From Fusicatenibacter_A intestinipullorum (lineage in GTDB: Bacteria > Bacillota > Negativicutes > Acidaminococcales > Acidaminococcaceae): 64,000 bases of DNA. Positions 9,748 to 18,532 of this stretch are shown here, one piece after another; within the stretch, counting starts at the first letter, position 1, and every line of letters begins with the position of its first letter. The position numbers and the translations under genes were made by a program. The stretch lies in NCBI GenBank assembly GCA_019117495.1, contig DWZP01000004.1:140242-204241 (forward strand), read 5' to 3'. The notes below the pieces were generated by a model that was not told where the DNA came from, ran no database searches, and saw only the letters and a list, made by a program, of their open reading frames with translations.

Positions 9748-9767
9748 TTTTTTACACCTCCAAAAAA

Positions 9768-10018
9768 ATAAAGCCTCATCCCAAAGGGACGAGACTGTAT
9801 AACCCGTGGTACCACCCTAATGACGCAGAATTTACGCGCCACTCTCAACGCCGTTAACGTGCGTTACCCCGTCCGTACTTACTGCTGTTTCTGTACGGAA
9901 GCTCCAAAGTGATTTTCACCGGCCTTCTGTCCTGTTCCGGCTTGCACTGTCCCGGAATCGCTGCGCTGCTTCGTGCCGGCTACTGTCTTTATCATAGCCT
10001 GTAAGAATATTTAAAAAC
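9768..10018 (-). promoter_or_regulatory. T-box riboswitch, isoleucine, upstream of ileS
   Basis: The leader carries the T-box core AGGGTGGTACCACGG. It is followed by a hairpin terminator (9794-9773, CTCGTCCC/GGGATGAG, then T run) and ends at the ileS ribosome site. The specifier I read is ATC (9913-9911), followed by the conserved purine in the context GAAAATCAC, matching isoleucine. Uncharged tRNA-Ile would stabilise the antiterminator and allow ileS transcription. The core and terminator are clear; the exact 5' end is inferred from the promoter. Confidence 0.92.
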
Positions 10019-10024
10019 ACAATC

Positions 10025-10053
10025 ATTATACAACACCGGCGAAAAACCGTCAA
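10025..10053 (-). promoter_or_regulatory. Promoter of the ileS T-box transcript
   Basis: TTGACG (10053-10048) and TATAAT (10030-10025) are separated by 17 nt. The -35 overlaps the stop codon of the upstream phosphatase gene. Confidence 0.8.
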
Positions 10054-10724
10054 TGTTTTTTGTAATACTTATACGAAAAAATTCCGTATCCTTCGCCTTT
10101 ATGTAAATGCGATGTATCATTTAACAAAAAGATGCTGTGTTCCAGCCATTTGTTAATGCCAAGTACGGTTACGCTGCCCGGCAGGATATCGACGGAAAAG
10201 TTATATTTGTTTACTTCTTCGATATCAAAGCCAAGCCAGTAAAAAATAATATTTTGAATAGTGCCCTTGTGCGCAACGATAATCAGGTTTTCTTTTTCCA
10301 TATCAGCACAGGCTTTAATGCCTTCAACGCAGCGGTCATAAAATTCCTTGCGCGTTTCCCCGCCCGGATAGTTGCGGTGGTGCAGTTCTTTAAGCGTCGC
10401 TGCCGGACGGTAAATTGCCTTGGCTTCGCTTTCGGTCATTCCGGCAGCAAGGCCGTTGTTTTTTTCGCGCAGGAATGCGTGCTTTTCAACTTTACCGTCC
10501 ATATGCAGGCGTGCGGCAATAATGGCAGCGCTTTCGGCAGCGCGTTTTAAATCGCTCGCCAAAATGCGGAATTTTTCGCTGCGCCCTTTAAAATCCAGTG
10601 CCAGTTTTTCCGCAAGTGCTTCCAGCTGGCTGCGCCCGGCTTCGGTAAGGTCAGAATCAGTCCAGCCGCCTGTTAAATGCTGAGTATGATGTGTTGCTTC
10701 TCCGTGCCTCACAAGGATTATCAT
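10050..10724 (-). CDS. Histidine phosphatase family protein (phosphoglycerate mutase-like)
   Basis: A 224-aa member of the histidine phosphatase superfamily. The phosphorylated His lies in the N-terminal LVRHGEA motif (Arg6-His7-Gly8-Glu9), with the second catalytic His in IIVAHKGT near residue 157. This covers phosphoglycerate mutases, CobC/alpha-ribazole phosphatases and assorted small-molecule phosphatases, which sequence alone does not separate. It follows divIVA by 11 bp on the same strand. It is not adjacent to the cobalamin operon, but since no cobC is seen there, a CobC role remains possible. Confidence 0.8.
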   Translation of the reverse strand: MIILVRHGEATHHTQHLTGGWTDSDLTEAGRSQLEALAEKLALDFKGRSEKFRILASDLKRAAESAAIIAARLHMDGKVEKHAFLREKNNGLAAGMTESEAKAIYRPAATLKELHHRNYPGGETRKEFYDRCVEGIKACADMEKENLIIVAHKGTIQNIIFYWLGFDIEEVNKYNFSVDILPGSVTVLGINKWLEHSIFLLNDTSHLHKGEGYGIFSYKYYKKH

Positions 10725-10735
10725 AATCGTTCCGC

Positions 10736-11554
10736 CTATTCTTCAGTATTTTTATCAAAGCTCTTTAAAAGCTCAAGCTGCGATTCCAGCAAATTTATCA
10801 TGTGCTGGCGGTGTACATTGGCTTTTTTTACCTGGTCATCAAAACTGTTTTTGGCAAGCGCTGCTTTGTTTTCAGCGTCAAACATCAGCTTGCGTGCCCT
10901 TGCGTCAGCGTCGCTAACTGTTTTTTCTGCCTGCATGCGTGCTTTGCCAAGGGTTTCAACGGCGTCTTCCCTAGCTTTATCAATAATATTTTTGCAGGAT
11001 TCTTCCGATTTTACCTTTAATTTTGCCACTTCAACTTCGGCGGCAATGCGCATTTTGTTAACAAACTGCTGCGTGTCTGCTTTCAGCTTGTTCATTTCGG
11101 CTTCGGTATCGTTGCGCATTTTATCCGCTTCGGCATTGGCTTCGTTGCGCACTTTTTCGGCATAGCTGTCGGCTTCGGCCTTAGCCTGCGCTGCGGCAGT
11201 ACCGGCTTCGTTAAGCAGGCGGTCTGCCTCATTTTTAGCATCTGTTTTCATGCCTTCGCATTTGGCGGTGGTTTCGTCAAGCAAAACCTGTGCTTTCTTT
11301 TCGCTTGTTTTTTTAACTTCGTCCGCCGTTTCCTGCGCCACAACCAAAGTGTTCTGCATGGTTGCTTCCATTTGCTGGTAATATTCCAGCTTGGCGCTGA
11401 CGCGTTCAACGGTTTCTTTCAGTTCGATATTATCCTGATACAGACGCTCAAAATCTTTTACAACCTGCGCAAAAAACTTGTCTACTTCTTCGGTTTCATA
11501 ACCGCGGAAGCCTTTGGTAAAGGTTTTATTTTTTAAATCGAGAGGTGTAAACAT
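10736..11554 (-). CDS. divIVA: DivIVA-family cell-division/polar scaffold protein
   Basis: The N-terminus MFTPLDLKNKTFTKGFRGYE is the classic DivIVA membrane-binding segment. It is followed by a short coiled coil and then a long, highly charged Ala/Glu/Lys coiled coil (about residues 30-260). At 272 aa it is longer than Bacillus DivIVA, through extension of the coiled coil. The protein is expected at curved membrane at septum and poles, recruiting division or wall-synthesis factors. It lies 19 bp after ylmH in the ylm-division block. Confidence 0.93.
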   Translation of the reverse strand: MFTPLDLKNKTFTKGFRGYETEEVDKFFAQVVKDFERLYQDNIELKETVERVSAKLEYYQQMEATMQNTLVVAQETADEVKKTSEKKAQVLLDETTAKCEGMKTDAKNEADRLLNEAGTAAAQAKAEADSYAEKVRNEANAEADKMRNDTEAEMNKLKADTQQFVNKMRIAAEVEVAKLKVKSEESCKNIIDKAREDAVETLGKARMQAEKTVSDADARARKLMFDAENKAALAKNSFDDQVKKANVHRQHMINLLESQLELLKSFDKNTEE

Positions 11555-11573
11555 CTGCCTCTTTCCTCCAACA

Positions 11574-12359
11574 TTAAATATAGCGTTTTAAAGTAATGCT
11601 CATGCGTCCCTTTTTGGTTGTGCCGCGTATTTCGGCAACTTCTACACGCCCGCGGCTGCGGAAGGATATTACATCGCCTTCGTTTACGCTTTGCGATGGC
11701 TTTTTGGCTTCCTTCCAGTTTACACGTACATTAAGGCTTTTTATTTCATCGGCCATGCGTGAGCGGGAAACACCGTAACCTGCGGCGGCAACTGCGTCAA
11801 GCCTTAAATCGGCCACTGTGGCACTGATGATTTTTACTTTTTCTTCACGCTGGGCCAGGTTTTCGCGCGGTATTTCGGTTATGGTAACCGGCGCGCTGCC
11901 AATCTGCGTAAGGTTGCTTTCGATGTAATTGGCAAAACTTTTATCGGCAACAAAATGCGCCCCATCCGGCGTAATAACAATATCGCCCAAAATTTCGCGC
12001 TTGCAGCCCATGCCCATAAACGCCCCCAGAACATCACGGTGCCCGATGGTGTAAAAACGTTTGTCCCATTTAACTTCAAAGCAGCTGATGCCGTAATCGG
12101 GTGCGCCCATAAAGTTTTCGTCTATAAATGCCGCTTTTACTCTTTCGGCATTGTTAAAACCGCCGTCAGCTTCAATTTTTATGTTTTCGTAGTTAGCGGC
12201 AACAATTTCCGCTACATTATAGCTGTGCGGGTCTAAAAAATCCGTTATGCGGAACTTTTTGCTTTTTCTTGCCCCTTCGGCAAGGTCAAGCAGTTTTGCT
12301 GCCAGTTCTTCATCGCCGCCGGCTTTAAAATAACGCAGTATTTTTTCTCTGTCTGCCAT
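11574..12359 (-). CDS. ylmH: S4-domain RNA-binding protein YlmH
   Basis: A 261-aa protein whose N-terminal two thirds match the YlmH fold and whose C-terminus (about 180-240) is an S4 RNA-binding domain: V-S-R-S-R-M-A-x-x-I, then V-N-W-x-x-A, then G-D-V-I-S-F-R-S-R-G-R. YlmH proteins bind the ribosome or stalled large subunits in translation quality control, as known for Firmicute homologs. It is encoded directly against proC and before divIVA, the conserved position for this gene. Confidence 0.9.
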   Translation of the reverse strand: MADREKILRYFKAGGDEELAAKLLDLAEGARKSKKFRITDFLDPHSYNVAEIVAANYENIKIEADGGFNNAERVKAAFIDENFMGAPDYGISCFEVKWDKRFYTIGHRDVLGAFMGMGCKREILGDIVITPDGAHFVADKSFANYIESNLTQIGSAPVTITEIPRENLAQREEKVKIISATVADLRLDAVAAAGYGVSRSRMADEIKSLNVRVNWKEAKKPSQSVNEGDVISFRSRGRVEVAEIRGTTKKGRMSITLKRYI

Positions 12360-13187
12360 TTATTTGCCCTGCAGCTCCCTGCTGCGCTGCATTGCTGCCA
12401 GTACAGCGTCGTAAATAGCCGCTCTTACGCCGCGGTTTTCAAGCGCATGTATGCCGGCAATGGTTGTGCCGCCCGGTGATGTTACCTGGTCGCGCAAAAC
12501 AGCCGGGTGCAGCCCGGTATCCAATACCATTTTGCCGCTGCCGGCAAAAGTCTGCGCCGCCAGTTTTATCGCCATGGCTCGCGGCAGGCCTGCGTTTACA
12601 CCTGCGTCAGCCAGAGCGTCAATCATCATAAATACATATCCCGGCCCGCAGCCGCTTACTGCCGCAATAGCTTCTATGGCGCTTTCGGCAATAATTTCAA
12701 TTTCGCCGCAGCTGCCAAAAACAGCTTTGGCAACGTCAAGCATTTCTTCGCTTACGTTTTCGTCAGGAGCAATGGCCGTCATGCCGCAGCCAACCGCCAG
12801 AGGGGTGTTGGGCATAACGCGTATAACAGCATGCCCGGGAACAAGTTTATGCAGCTTGTCAAGGTTAACACTGCCCATAATGGAAAGCACCGTTGTATTT
12901 TGCGGAATTGCATCGGCAACCTCTTTAGTTATAGCTGCATCAGACACCTGCGGTTTTACGGCCAGAATTACAAAGCCTGCTGTTTTAACCGCTTCCGCAT
13001 TGCAGCCGGTGGTATTAACTTTATAAGTTTTTTCAAGGTATTCGCGGCGCCCTGCCGAAGGGTCACTGATTATTATCATTTCAGGCTCGGCAATTTCCTT
13101 ATGCAGCATGCCTTTTAAAATGGCTTCTGCCATCATGCCGCCGCCAATAAAAGCTATACGCCCTGTTTTATCAGTTATTTTTTCCAA
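12360..13187 (-). CDS. proC: Pyrroline-5-carboxylate reductase
   Basis: Catalyses the last step of proline synthesis, NAD(P)H-dependent reduction of pyrroline-5-carboxylate. The N-terminal Rossmann motif is I-A-F-I-G-G-G-M-M-A-E-A-I. The C-terminal dimerisation/substrate domain contains SGCGPGYVF and the family signature SPGGTTIAG near residue 240. The 275-aa length is normal. Its start overlaps the end of sepF by 13 nt, so translation is likely coupled. In the block it takes the place where yggT/ylmG often stands. Confidence 0.95.
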   Translation of the reverse strand: MEKITDKTGRIAFIGGGMMAEAILKGMLHKEIAEPEMIIISDPSAGRREYLEKTYKVNTTGCNAEAVKTAGFVILAVKPQVSDAAITKEVADAIPQNTTVLSIMGSVNLDKLHKLVPGHAVIRVMPNTPLAVGCGMTAIAPDENVSEEMLDVAKAVFGSCGEIEIIAESAIEAIAAVSGCGPGYVFMMIDALADAGVNAGLPRAMAIKLAAQTFAGSGKMVLDTGLHPAVLRDQVTSPGGTTIAGIHALENRGVRAAIYDAVLAAMQRSRELQGK

Positions 13188-13708
13188 GGCTGTCCCCCTC
13201 TTTCGTCATAAATATTATCATCTGCATTAATATCAACGTTTTTAGGCGCGCATACCAAAATATTATGGCCTATTTTTTTCATGCTGCCGCCCAAAGCATA
13301 AACAACGCCGCTGATAAAGTCGGTCATTCTTTTCATAACAACTTTATCGGTAGCTTCAAAATTAACAACTACCGGCTGGCTTCCATTAAGGTAATCGGCA
13401 ATTTTCTGCGAATCGTCAAACGATACCGGTTCCAGCACAATTACCTTAACCTGCTTTTGCGCCATTGGTATGGAAATGGTTTTTGACGCGGGCATAGCAG
13501 TAGTTTTGCTTTTGAAAAACGATTTGCGCTCAGGTTCCGGTTCTGCCGGAGCAGCCGGTACTTCTCTTACCGGCGCTGCGCTTTTGCGTGAAAACAGGCT
13601 TTTTTTAGCCGGTTTTTCTTCCGGTTGTTCACTTGGGGTTTCTTCAATTATTTCATCGTCTTCTTCATACAATCCGAGAGCTTCCGAAATGCGGTCCAAT
13701 AATTTCAT
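13175..13708 (-). CDS. sepF: SepF cell-division protein
   Basis: A 177-aa protein: an N-terminal amphipathic membrane-binding helix (MKLLDRISEALGLYE), an acidic/Pro-Lys-rich linker (about 20-90), and a C-terminal SepF domain with V-x-V-L-E-P-x-S-F-D-D-S-Q-K-I-A-D-Y-L, V-V-N-F-E and the F-I-S-G-V-V-Y-A-L-G-G element. SepF bundles FtsZ and ties it to the membrane. The linker is longer than in Bacillus. It sits between yggS (17 bp upstream) and proC (overlapping). Confidence 0.94.
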   Translation of the reverse strand: MKLLDRISEALGLYEEDDEIIEETPSEQPEEKPAKKSLFSRKSAAPVREVPAAPAEPEPERKSFFKSKTTAMPASKTISIPMAQKQVKVIVLEPVSFDDSQKIADYLNGSQPVVVNFEATDKVVMKRMTDFISGVVYALGGSMKKIGHNILVCAPKNVDINADDNIYDERGGQPWKK

Positions 13709-13725
13709 AAAATTATCACCTCAGG

Positions 13726-14427
13726 TTAAAATTTTAAACTGTAATCACGCTGCCCGAAAAGCGCCGTGCCTATGCGCACCATATTTGCGCCTTCTTCAAT
13801 TGCAGTTTCGTAATCATGCGTCATGCCCATGGAAAGAATATCTATATCCGGGCGCTGCTGTTTCAGTTTGCAGTAAAGCTTGTAGCCTTCCGCAAACACC
13901 CAGCGTATATCTTCGGAATTTTCCGCCGCGGGTGCAATAACCATCAGCCCGCGCACGTGCAGGTTTTTAAAATCGTCAAGTTCGGGCACAACCGCTTCAT
14001 AATCTTCCGGGCTGAACCCTGTTTTTTGTTCTTCACGCGCAATGTTAACCTGCAAAAGTATTTCCTGAACTTTGCCCGCTTTGGCGGCTTCTTTATCGAC
14101 AACCTGCATTAAATGTACGCTGTCCGCCGATTCAATCATATCAAAAATGGCAACTGCCTGTTTGGCTTTGTTGGTTTGCAGATGCCCTATTAAATGCCAC
14201 CTGCCGCTGCCTTTGCCGACAATTTCGCGTTTGGCTTTGGCTTCCTGCACACGGTTTTCACCGATTACCGGAACGCCAAGGTTAAAAGCGTCGGTAATTA
14301 CCTCAGCCGGGTGATTTTTGGTTACTGCAACCAGAGTAACTTTATTGCCTGTAATTTTTTCTTCTGTGCGCCTTGCAAGCGCAGCATCTATTTTGGCTTG
14401 TACATTAATTAAATTTTCCTGTAACAA
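13726..14427 (-). CDS. yggS: YggS/YlmE-family PLP-binding protein
   Basis: A 233-aa PLP homeostasis protein of the fold-type III alanine-racemase-like family. The PLP lysine lies in VAVTKNHP near residue 36, and the conserved GENRVQEAKAK and WHLIGHLQTNK motifs follow, then S-M-G-M-T-x-D-Y. Members bind PLP and affect amino/keto-acid balance but lack strong catalytic activity. Clustering with sepF, proC and ylmH is typical. Confidence 0.93.
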   Translation of the reverse strand: MLQENLINVQAKIDAALARRTEEKITGNKVTLVAVTKNHPAEVITDAFNLGVPVIGENRVQEAKAKREIVGKGSGRWHLIGHLQTNKAKQAVAIFDMIESADSVHLMQVVDKEAAKAGKVQEILLQVNIAREEQKTGFSPEDYEAVVPELDDFKNLHVRGLMVIAPAAENSEDIRWVFAEGYKLYCKLKQQRPDIDILSMGMTHDYETAIEEGANMVRIGTALFGQRDYSLKF

Positions 14428-14478
14428 TATAAAGACCCCCTAAAGGTTTTATATTCGCCGTTAATATAATTTATCCTT

Positions 14479-15282
14479 TTACTTTTTCCAAATAGTTACG
14501 CCCATGCGCCCTGTTTTGCCGTTTTCCGCACGGTACGAAAAAAACAGTTCTTTGCTGCACTGCGTGCAGATACCGGCATTATAAATATTTTGCGGCAGTA
14601 AACCGGCATCTAAAAGTGCAAGGCGGTTCCAGGCCTGTAAATCTGCCATGTAGCGGCCGTTTTCTTTTGCCTTAAAACATCCGGCATATTTTTTGCCGGC
14701 TTCAAAAACTTTATCGTCAACTTCATAGCAGCATTGCCCAATGCTGGGGCCGATGCCTGCCAGAATATTTTCCGGCTTTGCTCCGAATGCTTCCTGCATT
14801 TTTGCTGCGGTGCTGGCAGCAATCCCGGCAACGGTTCCGCGCCATCCTGCGTGCGCCAGCCCTATGCTGCCGCTAACCGGGTCAGCAAAAATAACCGGAA
14901 CGCAGTCGGCAAAAAACAGCATTAGCGGCAGCTGCGGAAGGTTTGTTACCAGCGCGTCGGTATTTTTTACGGCATCACTGTATGCTTCGGCTCCTTTGCC
15001 TGCCAAGGCTTCATCAATAACGGCAACATTGCTACCGTGCACCTGTTCGCAGCAGGTAAATTTACCGGCATCAAGGCCGAGTGCCGCGGCATAGGCACAC
15101 CTGTTTTTTAAAACAAGCCCGGCTTCATCGCCAACATGAAGGGCAAGGTTTAACCCGCCAGATATTAGTGCACTTTCGCCGTGCAGGCGGCAGCTGAACG
15201 CATTGCCGAAGCCCAATGCATCAAATGCAGCAAAGCTGCCATACCAGATATTTTTATTATTTTGCAAAACGAATCCGTTCAT
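14479..15282 (-). CDS. pgeF: PgeF/YlmD-type protein (multicopper-fold laccase-domain, peptidoglycan editing)
   Basis: A protein of the DUF152/YfiH family, known as purine nucleoside phosphorylase, laccase-like oxidase or peptidoglycan editing factor. The metal ligands are visible: the His of EQVHGSNV, Cys in FFADCVPV, and His in LAHAGWRGT. I start it at the ATG at 15282 (267 aa) rather than at 15354, because this ATG has a GAGG site and lies directly after the upstream stop, and the longer form would overlap that gene by 71 nt. It heads the yggS-sepF-proC-ylmH-divIVA run. Confidence 0.9.
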   Translation of the reverse strand: MNGFVLQNNKNIWYGSFAAFDALGFGNAFSCRLHGESALISGGLNLALHVGDEAGLVLKNRCAYAAALGLDAGKFTCCEQVHGSNVAVIDEALAGKGAEAYSDAVKNTDALVTNLPQLPLMLFFADCVPVIFADPVSGSIGLAHAGWRGTVAGIAASTAAKMQEAFGAKPENILAGIGPSIGQCCYEVDDKVFEAGKKYAGCFKAKENGRYMADLQAWNRLALLDAGLLPQNIYNAGICTQCSKELFFSYRAENGKTGRMGVTIWKK

Positions 15283-15283
15283 T

Positions 15284-17017
15284 TTAATCCTCACAAACTC
15301 CGCAGCGTTTGCAGCCGTCAAAGCACATTGGCGTAAAGCGCTGCACTTTGGCATTTTCCCATTCTTTTATCAAATAGGCTTCTTTAAAGCCCATATCCAA
15401 ATGCTTCCACGGCAGCGGGTAGCCGGGTTCATATTCTGCACCGGCAAGCTTTTCAATATCAAGCCCGCTGTTTTTAAGCGCCTGTTTCAAGGGTATGCCT
15501 TCCGTAAAGGCCTGCAATAAAAACTGCCCTGTTTTTCTGTTTCCGCGCGCCAGTACAGCCTGCAAAACAGTTTCTTTTAAAGATTCCGTTAAAAGTTTTA
15601 TATGTTTTTCTTTTTTAAAAGCTGTTTCCAGCATTTTAAAACGTTTTTTCAAAATTTTGGTATTGCACAGCGGCGACCACTGAAACGGCGTAAACGGCTT
15701 GGGCACAAATGCGTTTACGGAAATAATTAAATCGCCTTTGTTGCCTGCTTCATCCATTTTTTTACGGATGCGGCGCACCATTTCCGTCATTTCGTCAATA
15801 TCGGCATCTTCTTCCTGAGGCAGCCCAATCATGTAATAAAGCTTTACGTTTTTCATGCCGCTGGCTGCGGCAAGCGTAACTGCTTTGTAAATGTCTTCTT
15901 CGGTAATGCCCTTATTAATAATATTGCGCATTTTTTCGCTGCCTGCCTCCGGCGCAACAGTCATGGTCTGCTGTCCGCTCTGCGCAAGGGCATCTGCAAG
16001 CAGGCTGTCCAAAGTATCTGCACGCAGCGAGGCCACCGTAAACGGCACCTTATTTTGAATAAGCGCCGAAGTTAATTCGTGTATCTGCGGATAATCGGAA
16101 ACCGCAGCACCCATTAAACCAACCTTTTCAGATACGGCAGGCCTGTTTAAAATTTTATCTAAAAGCAAGTCATAATTTCTTGCGCGCGGCTTGCGGAAAC
16201 AGTACCCTGCCATGCAGAAACGGCAATGACGTCCGCAGCCTCTGGCTACTTCGGCAATAAACATATTCTGAAATTCCGTTTCGGAAGTTAAAATTGCTGA
16301 AGTATTGGGATATTTATCCAGGTCGCGCACCCAGCGCCGTTTAACAATTGCAGGCACACGGCTGTCATGCTCCATGCCGGTAAAATTGCCGTAAGCGTCA
16401 TATTGCGGCGTATAAAAACGCGGCACATACAAGCCTTCAACCTGCGCCAGATTAAGCAGCACTTCTTCTTTACCAAGGCCCTGCTCCCTGCCTTTATAAA
16501 CAACATCAAGCAAATCGTTAATTACTTCTTCGCCTTCGCCTATAACAAAAACATCGGCAACTTCTGCCAATGGTTCTGGGTTAAAGGTTGCACACGGCCC
16601 GCCGATAACTATCAGCGGTTCTTTATCGCTGCGTTCTGCCGCACGCAATTTTATGTTGCTCATTTGCAGCATGGCAAGCAAATTTGCATAGTCCATTTCA
16701 AAGGACATCATTACGCCGATAATTTCAAAATCGGCAAGCTGACGCTGAGTTTCCATACTCATTAACGGCGTTTTGGTTCTTTTGTATTCGGCCAGTGTTT
16801 TGCCGTCCGGCAGAAAAAAGCGTTCACAGGCCGTATCACCGCGTCCGTTAATAATCTGATACAAAATGTGCATGCCTAAATTTGACATGCCCACCTTATA
16901 ACTGTTAGGGTACAAAAAAGCAAAGGCGCGCCTTGCCCCCGGTGCAAAGCACTGCGCGCCTGTTTCTTTTGCCAGTATTTCCTGAATTTTATTTTTTAAT
17001 TCCCAAGTCAAAAGCAA
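15284..17017 (-). CDS. B12-binding-type radical SAM protein (TIGR03960-like)
   Basis: A 577-aa radical SAM protein. The [4Fe-4S] cluster Cys are in CGRHCRFCMAG near residues 258-268 (C-x3-C-x2-C). A cobalamin-binding-like Rossmann region precedes them (about 90-190, with a VIGGPCATFNPEP stretch), but I do not see the classic D-x-H-x2-G base-off motif. The C-terminus has a CDGCKRCGVCED Cys cluster, which could hold a further metal site. The family is widespread in Firmicutes, often beside a DUF2344 partner and rng-type genes, and its reaction is unknown to me. Here it lies between PPK2 and pgeF with 1-6 bp spacers. Confidence 0.8.
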   Translation of the reverse strand: MLLTWELKNKIQEILAKETGAQCFAPGARRAFAFLYPNSYKVGMSNLGMHILYQIINGRGDTACERFFLPDGKTLAEYKRTKTPLMSMETQRQLADFEIIGVMMSFEMDYANLLAMLQMSNIKLRAAERSDKEPLIVIGGPCATFNPEPLAEVADVFVIGEGEEVINDLLDVVYKGREQGLGKEEVLLNLAQVEGLYVPRFYTPQYDAYGNFTGMEHDSRVPAIVKRRWVRDLDKYPNTSAILTSETEFQNMFIAEVARGCGRHCRFCMAGYCFRKPRARNYDLLLDKILNRPAVSEKVGLMGAAVSDYPQIHELTSALIQNKVPFTVASLRADTLDSLLADALAQSGQQTMTVAPEAGSEKMRNIINKGITEEDIYKAVTLAAASGMKNVKLYYMIGLPQEEDADIDEMTEMVRRIRKKMDEAGNKGDLIISVNAFVPKPFTPFQWSPLCNTKILKKRFKMLETAFKKEKHIKLLTESLKETVLQAVLARGNRKTGQFLLQAFTEGIPLKQALKNSGLDIEKLAGAEYEPGYPLPWKHLDMGFKEAYLIKEWENAKVQRFTPMCFDGCKRCGVCED

Positions 17018-17023
17018 AACCTC

Positions 17024-18505
17024 TTATTTTATAGCTTTTTCAATAGCGTTAATTACTGTTTTTAAAACTTTAATTCTTGCATAATATTTGGAGTTGGCTT
17101 CAACTACCGTCCAAGGTGCGTAATCTGTGCTGGTGCGTATCAGCATTTCGTTAACAGCCGCTTCATAAGCAGGCCATTTTTCACGGTTGCGCCAGTCTTC
17201 TTCGGTAATTTTCCACTCTTTGTCAGGATCGTTTTCGCGCTCTTTAAAGCGTTTATACTGTTCTTCCTGGTCAATATGCAGCCAGAATTTACATAAAATA
17301 ATACCGTGTTCAGCCCACTGCGCTTCTGTTTCGTTAATTTCGCCATAAGCGCGCTGCCATTCGGCATCCGTTGCAAAATGCTCAATGCGTTCAACCATTA
17401 CACGACCATACCAGGTTCTGTCAAAAATGGCAATTTCACCGGCGCGCGGCATTTTAATCCAAAAACGCCACATATAGTGGAATTGTTTTTCAACCTGGTT
17501 CGGCGCCGCAACCGGATTTACAGCATAACCAAGCGGGTCAAGTGCTCTTGCAAGGCGCTTGATGGCGCCGCCTTTGCCGCCTGCATCCCAGCCTTCAAAC
17601 GCTACAATAAGCGAGCGCTGCGATTCGTATAAATCAAGCTGCAAAGATTTTAATTTTTCCCTGCATTTATCAAGCTGAACTTTATATTCTTCCTTGGTAA
17701 GAGATTTTGAAAGGTCTACCTTATCAAGAACATTATATAAAGCTACATGGCGCGGCGGCAGCACGATGCTGCGGCTTTGGGATTTTATTTCTGCCGCTGC
17801 CAGTGCGCTTTGCAGTGATTTTACCATGCTTTCTATAATTTGAATGGTAGCAAAGCGTTCGTCATCACCGGCAATTAAATGCCAGGGTGCATTTTCTGTA
17901 TCTGTTTCGGCAAACATCTGCTCATAAGCATTAATGAAGTTATCGTAATCTTCGTCGTTATGCTCCTGAACATCAAGTTTTTTCCAGTTTTTGCCGTACA
18001 CTTTATTCAGCTTTTCCATGTTTTCCTTTTGCTGCTTTTTGGAAACATGCACAAAGTATTTTAAAAGCACATAGCCGTCATCGGTAAGCTGCTTTTCAAA
18101 CGCACGGATATGTGAATAGGAGGTATTGAGCAAATGCCCTACCTGGCTTTTATCCGAAACATTATGTTCATTTTTCAAAAAGTACCAGCTGCGGTGGTAT
18201 ACTACAATATTGCCGTAGCTCGGAAGCTGCTTCCAAAAGGATGTAAAAAACGGCTGCCTGCGCTGTTCGTCAGTCATTTTAGACGCGGAAAATACCCTGA
18301 AACCGCGGGAGTCCATTTTCTGCATCATTTCATTGATAATATCTGTGCGCATGGCTCCGCGCCAGCCTTCAACCAACACTATTACAGGCACTTTTGCCGC
18401 GCGGCATTCCCTTTGCAGTTTACCGAGCAAATCGCCGTAATAATCCATTTTTTTATCATACTCTTTTTTATCCAGCTTTTGTTTTAAATCGAGTTTCTCA
18501 AGCAT
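17024..18505 (-). CDS. Polyphosphate:AMP/nucleotide phosphotransferase, double PPK2 domain
   Basis: Two PPK2 domains in tandem mark this as the polyphosphate:AMP phosphotransferase (Pap, class II PPK2) architecture. The second domain (about 225-490) keeps the Walker A FEGWDAGGKGG, the lid/Walker B FDRTWYGR and conserved downstream residues. The first (about 20-220) has VEGWRGAMRTD in place of Walker A and looks catalytically weakened, as is common in this class. The start is set at the ATG at 18505, which follows GAGGCG at 6 nt; an upstream GTG at 18523 has no site. The enzyme would phosphorylate AMP from polyphosphate. Confidence 0.9.
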   Translation of the reverse strand: MLEKLDLKQKLDKKEYDKKMDYYGDLLGKLQRECRAAKVPVIVLVEGWRGAMRTDIINEMMQKMDSRGFRVFSASKMTDEQRRQPFFTSFWKQLPSYGNIVVYHRSWYFLKNEHNVSDKSQVGHLLNTSYSHIRAFEKQLTDDGYVLLKYFVHVSKKQQKENMEKLNKVYGKNWKKLDVQEHNDEDYDNFINAYEQMFAETDTENAPWHLIAGDDERFATIQIIESMVKSLQSALAAAEIKSQSRSIVLPPRHVALYNVLDKVDLSKSLTKEEYKVQLDKCREKLKSLQLDLYESQRSLIVAFEGWDAGGKGGAIKRLARALDPLGYAVNPVAAPNQVEKQFHYMWRFWIKMPRAGEIAIFDRTWYGRVMVERIEHFATDAEWQRAYGEINETEAQWAEHGIILCKFWLHIDQEEQYKRFKERENDPDKEWKITEEDWRNREKWPAYEAAVNEMLIRTSTDYAPWTVVEANSKYYARIKVLKTVINAIEKAIK

Positions 18506-18532
18506 ATTTACGCCTCTGTTCACTTTGATATT

